Of a stretch of DNA of 14,378 nucleotides, positions 12,221-14,378 are shown piece by piece. Both the position numbers and the translations under genes were made by a program. The notes under the pieces are model-generated. The model was not told where the DNA came from. It saw only the letters and a program-made list of their open reading frames with translations, and searched no databases. How positions within the stretch are numbered: the first letter of the stretch is position 1; each line of letters begins with the position of its first letter. Origin of the DNA: Elusimicrobiota bacterium (GTDB taxonomy: Bacteria; Elusimicrobiota; Elusimicrobia; 2-02-FULL-39-32); assembly GCA_016193115.1 (NCBI GenBank), contig JACPSV010000196.1:1-14378 (forward strand). Direction: 5' to 3'.

Positions 12221-13089
12221 TGGTTTTAAGAGGACTCCTTCAGGTTGGAGAAGAAAAATTGGGGGCGCTGCCTATCTACAACCCCCAGATGGAGGCGTTA
12301 TGGCTTCTCTGGTCCAGCCTTGGGAAAGACAGAACTCCCAAACCACAGGATCTCTATTTTCACTTGTCTTCATCTGCTCCGGAAACCCTGATTCAGACCT
12401 ATGAAGAAATTCTACAAAGACGATTGAATGGGATTCCGCTCCCCTATATTTTAGGCGAACAAGAATTCATGGGACACACTTTCCATATCAGCCCAGACGT
12501 CCTGATTCCGCGGCAGGAAACCGAAATTCTGGTTGAGGAAGCGACAATTCTGATCTCTCAAATCTCTACGCCCAACACTCTGGAAATTGGGACCGGATCG
12601 GGAATTATTTCTATCCTGATCGCCAAGAAATTTACGGACTGCAGAGTAACCGCAACCGACGTCTCCGAGAAAGCATTGCGCATGGCCCAGGAGAACGCCC
12701 ACCTGCATGGCGTTCGTCAAAAAATTACGTTTCTGGAAAGCAATCTCTTCTCGAATGTCTCGGCCGCATCCCGATACGATTTTATACTCTCCAATCCACC
12801 CTATATCCCAACAGACGAAATATCCCAACTGCAAAGGGAGATCCAGCGGGAACCCCGAATTGCTTTGGACGGCGGAAAAGATGGCTACCAAATCATTCGC
12901 CCCTTGATTCAACAGTCTCAAAAATATCTGAAGTCCGGCGGGAATTTTATCCTGGAAATCGGACACAACCAGTCCGAAACAGTTTTGAATTTGATGCAAA
13001 AATCCGGATACACACAATGCGAAACACTGAAAGATTTGTCAGGTCATGATCGCGTTATTAAAGGAATTTATGGACAAAATATTGATTGA
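12220..13089 (+). CDS. prmC: Release-factor glutamine methyltransferase
   Basis: A 289-residue SAM-dependent methyltransferase that N5-methylates the Gln of the release-factor GGQ motif. The N-terminal helical domain (about 1-85) recognises the release factor. YILGEQEFMGHTFHISPDVLIPRQETEILVE is typical of the family linker; LEIGTGSGIISILIA is the SAM-binding motif; and NPPY (residues 192-195) binds the substrate Gln. The ATG shares its A with the prfA stop (TAATG), so translation is probably coupled. The 3' end overlaps the murA start by 20 bases. Confidence 0.96.
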   Translation: MVLRGLLQVGEEKLGALPIYNPQMEALWLLWSSLGKDRTPKPQDLYFHLSSSAPETLIQTYEEILQRRLNGIPLPYILGEQEFMGHTFHISPDVLIPRQETEILVEEATILISQISTPNTLEIGTGSGIISILIAKKFTDCRVTATDVSEKALRMAQENAHLHGVRQKITFLESNLFSNVSAASRYDFILSNPPYIPTDEISQLQREIQREPRIALDGGKDGYQIIRPLIQQSQKYLKSGGNFILEIGHNQSETVLNLMQKSGYTQCETLKDLSGHDRVIKGIYGQNID

Positions 13090-14326
13090 GGGCGGAACCC
13101 CTTTGAAAGGAGTGGTGGAGGTTTCTGGTTCAAAGAACTCCGCGCTCCCTTGCCTTTTTGCCACTCTCCTCACGGAAGAGGAGTGCGTATTAGAAAATGT
13201 TCCGGACCTCGTGGATATTGACACGGCCTGCTCGCTCCTATCTTTTCTGGGGAAAAAAGTGAATCGTAAAGATCATACCGTCACGATCCAGTCCGGTACT
13301 TCCCTCTCCACGGAAGCGCCTTACGATTTGGTGCGCCGCATGCGAGCCTCCGCGCTCGTCTTAGGACCCTTACTGGCGCGACTCGGACACGCCTCCGCGT
13401 CCCTGCCCGGAGGATGCGCCATCGGCGTCCGTCCCATTGATATCCATCTTTCCGGATTTGAACGGCTGGGCGCGGAGACACAACTTTCCCAGGGAATCGT
13501 CACTCTCAAAGCCAGGAAGTTGCTCGGGAAGAGAATTGATTTTGCGTTCCCAAGCGTGGGCGCCACGGAAAACCTGCTCATGGCGAGCGCTCTGGCCCAA
13601 GGCCGGACAGTGATCCACAACGCGGCCCGAGAGCCGGAAATCGTGGACTGCGCCAATTTTTTGAATAAGATGGGAGCGGAGATTGAAGGAGCAGGATCCA
13701 AAACGATTCACATTCTCGGAAAGAAAAGTTTGCGCGGCGCCAGGCACCGCGTCATTCCGGATAGGATTGAAACAGCCACTTACCTTCTAGCCGCCGCGGC
13801 CACCCAAGGGGAACTTTTGATTCAGGCGGTCCATGCCAGCCACAATCAAATCTTGATACAGTCCTTAGAAAAGATTGGGATGGAGATTCTGGCCGATGCG
13901 CGAAACGCCAGCCTGATCTGCCGTTACTTCAAACCTCTTAAACCTCTCAACATCGTCACGGGTCCTTACCCAAAATTTCCCACCGATGTTCAAGCCCAGT
14001 GGATGACCTTGATGACTTTGGTTTCCGGAAAAAGTGTGATCCAGGAAGCGATATTCGAAAACCGGTTTTTGCACGCAGCCGAACTTTGCCGGATGGGAGC
14101 CCGCATTGAGGTGGACGGGAACCGCGCCTTCGTGACCGGCGTGAAACAGCTTTCCGGAGCGGACGTGATGGTCTCGGACCTGCGCGCCGGCGCAGCCATG
14201 GTGATTGCGGGACTTGTGGCGAAAGGAAAGACACGGATTCATCGAATCTACCATTTAGACCGCGGCTACGAGAATCTGGAAGAAAAACTGAGAAACGTAG
14301 GCGCTCAAATTCAGCGGGTCCATTGA
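13070..14326 (+). CDS. murA: UDP-N-acetylglucosamine 1-carboxyvinyltransferase
   Basis: A 418-residue enzyme that transfers enolpyruvate from PEP to UDP-GlcNAc, the first committed step of peptidoglycan synthesis, in the cytoplasm. SGSKNSALP near the N-terminus carries the conserved Lys-Asn pair. The mobile loop LPGGCAIGVRPIDIH contains the catalytic Cys116, so the enzyme is of the fosfomycin-sensitive Cys type. FPTDVQAQWM and the closing DRGYENLEEKLRNVGA are also family blocks, and the length is normal. I chose the ATG at 13070 because AAGGA lies 5-6 bases upstream and the protein then begins MDKILIEGG as expected. An ATG at 13046 in the same frame would extend further into prmC. The gene overlaps prmC by 20 bases and is probably cotranscribed with prfA-prmC. 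Confidence 0.97.
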   Translation: MDKILIEGGTPLKGVVEVSGSKNSALPCLFATLLTEEECVLENVPDLVDIDTACSLLSFLGKKVNRKDHTVTIQSGTSLSTEAPYDLVRRMRASALVLGPLLARLGHASASLPGGCAIGVRPIDIHLSGFERLGAETQLSQGIVTLKARKLLGKRIDFAFPSVGATENLLMASALAQGRTVIHNAAREPEIVDCANFLNKMGAEIEGAGSKTIHILGKKSLRGARHRVIPDRIETATYLLAAAATQGELLIQAVHASHNQILIQSLEKIGMEILADARNASLICRYFKPLKPLNIVTGPYPKFPTDVQAQWMTLMTLVSGKSVIQEAIFENRFLHAAELCRMGARIEVDGNRAFVTGVKQLSGADVMVSDLRAGAAMVIAGLVAKGKTRIHRIYHLDRGYENLEEKLRNVGAQIQRVH

Positions 14327-14340
14327 TTCTCCGACTCAGA

Positions 14341-14378
14341 CTCCTCACCCCAACCCTCTCCTCTAAAGAGGAGAGGGA
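14341..14378. repeat. Dispersed palindromic repeat (CTCACCCCAACCCTCTCC family), cut by window edge
   Basis: CCCTCTCCTCT (14354-14364) pairs perfectly with 14367-14377 across a two-base loop and is preceded by CTCACCCCAA. Similar palindromes are scattered between genes in many bacterial genomes. It lies 15 bases after murA, has no T-run in view, and may continue past the edge. Confidence 0.7.

Noticed and set aside
13046..13069. Earlier ATG for murA at 13046
   Set aside because: It gives eight extra residues not expected in MurA; the ATG at 13070 has a well-placed AAGGA.

Overview
The window is a 14.4 kb piece of a bacterial chromosome of moderate GC, with every recognisable gene on the + strand. 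A beta-barrel porin fragment and a lipoprotein thioredoxin point to a diderm (Gram-negative type) cell. The run rho, M23 peptidase, rpmE, prfA, prmC, murA, together with the NifI-type PII proteins, resembles uncultured diderm lineages such as Omnitrophota or Elusimicrobiota. That placement is a guess from gene order, not a demonstrated assignment.

Region 1 (1-4246) is a nitrogen-assimilation module. It starts with the 3' end of an OmpL-like (BBP2) porin, followed by a palindromic repeat pair and a large terminator-type hairpin. Then comes a tightly coupled operon of a NifI2-like PII protein, a NarK-family nitrate/nitrite transporter, a siroheme/[4Fe-4S] nitrite reductase (NirA type) and a NifI1-like PII protein. 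The genes overlap or nearly touch (ATGA, TAATG, 9 bp). NifI1 and NifI2 normally sit between nifH and nifD and control nitrogenase. Here they bracket a nitrite uptake and reduction pair.

Region 2 (4247-8185) holds a TlpA-like lipoprotein thioredoxin, polA and coaE. PolA lacks the key 3'-5' exonuclease residues and carries two Glu-to-Asp changes in its polymerase motifs. Between polA and coaE lies a 23-codon remnant of the mutM/fpg C-terminus, whose stop overlaps the coaE start. This appears to be the scar of an ancestral polA-mutM-coaE operon.

Region 3 (8186-14378) is information processing and envelope. It contains rho with its own promoter and C-rich leader; a LysM/M23 peptidase driven by a perfect-consensus sigma70-type promoter with a palindromic repeat in its leader; rpmE with a long basic tail; and an intrinsic terminator only 11 bp before prfA. 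Then follow prfA-prmC (TAATG overlap; PrmC methylates the GGQ Gln of PrfA) and murA.

Several dispersed palindromic repeat families are present. The most notable has one copy in the M23 leader and a 94% identical copy lying in frame inside the start of the narK coding sequence, similar in principle to the protein-coding palindromic elements of Rickettsia.
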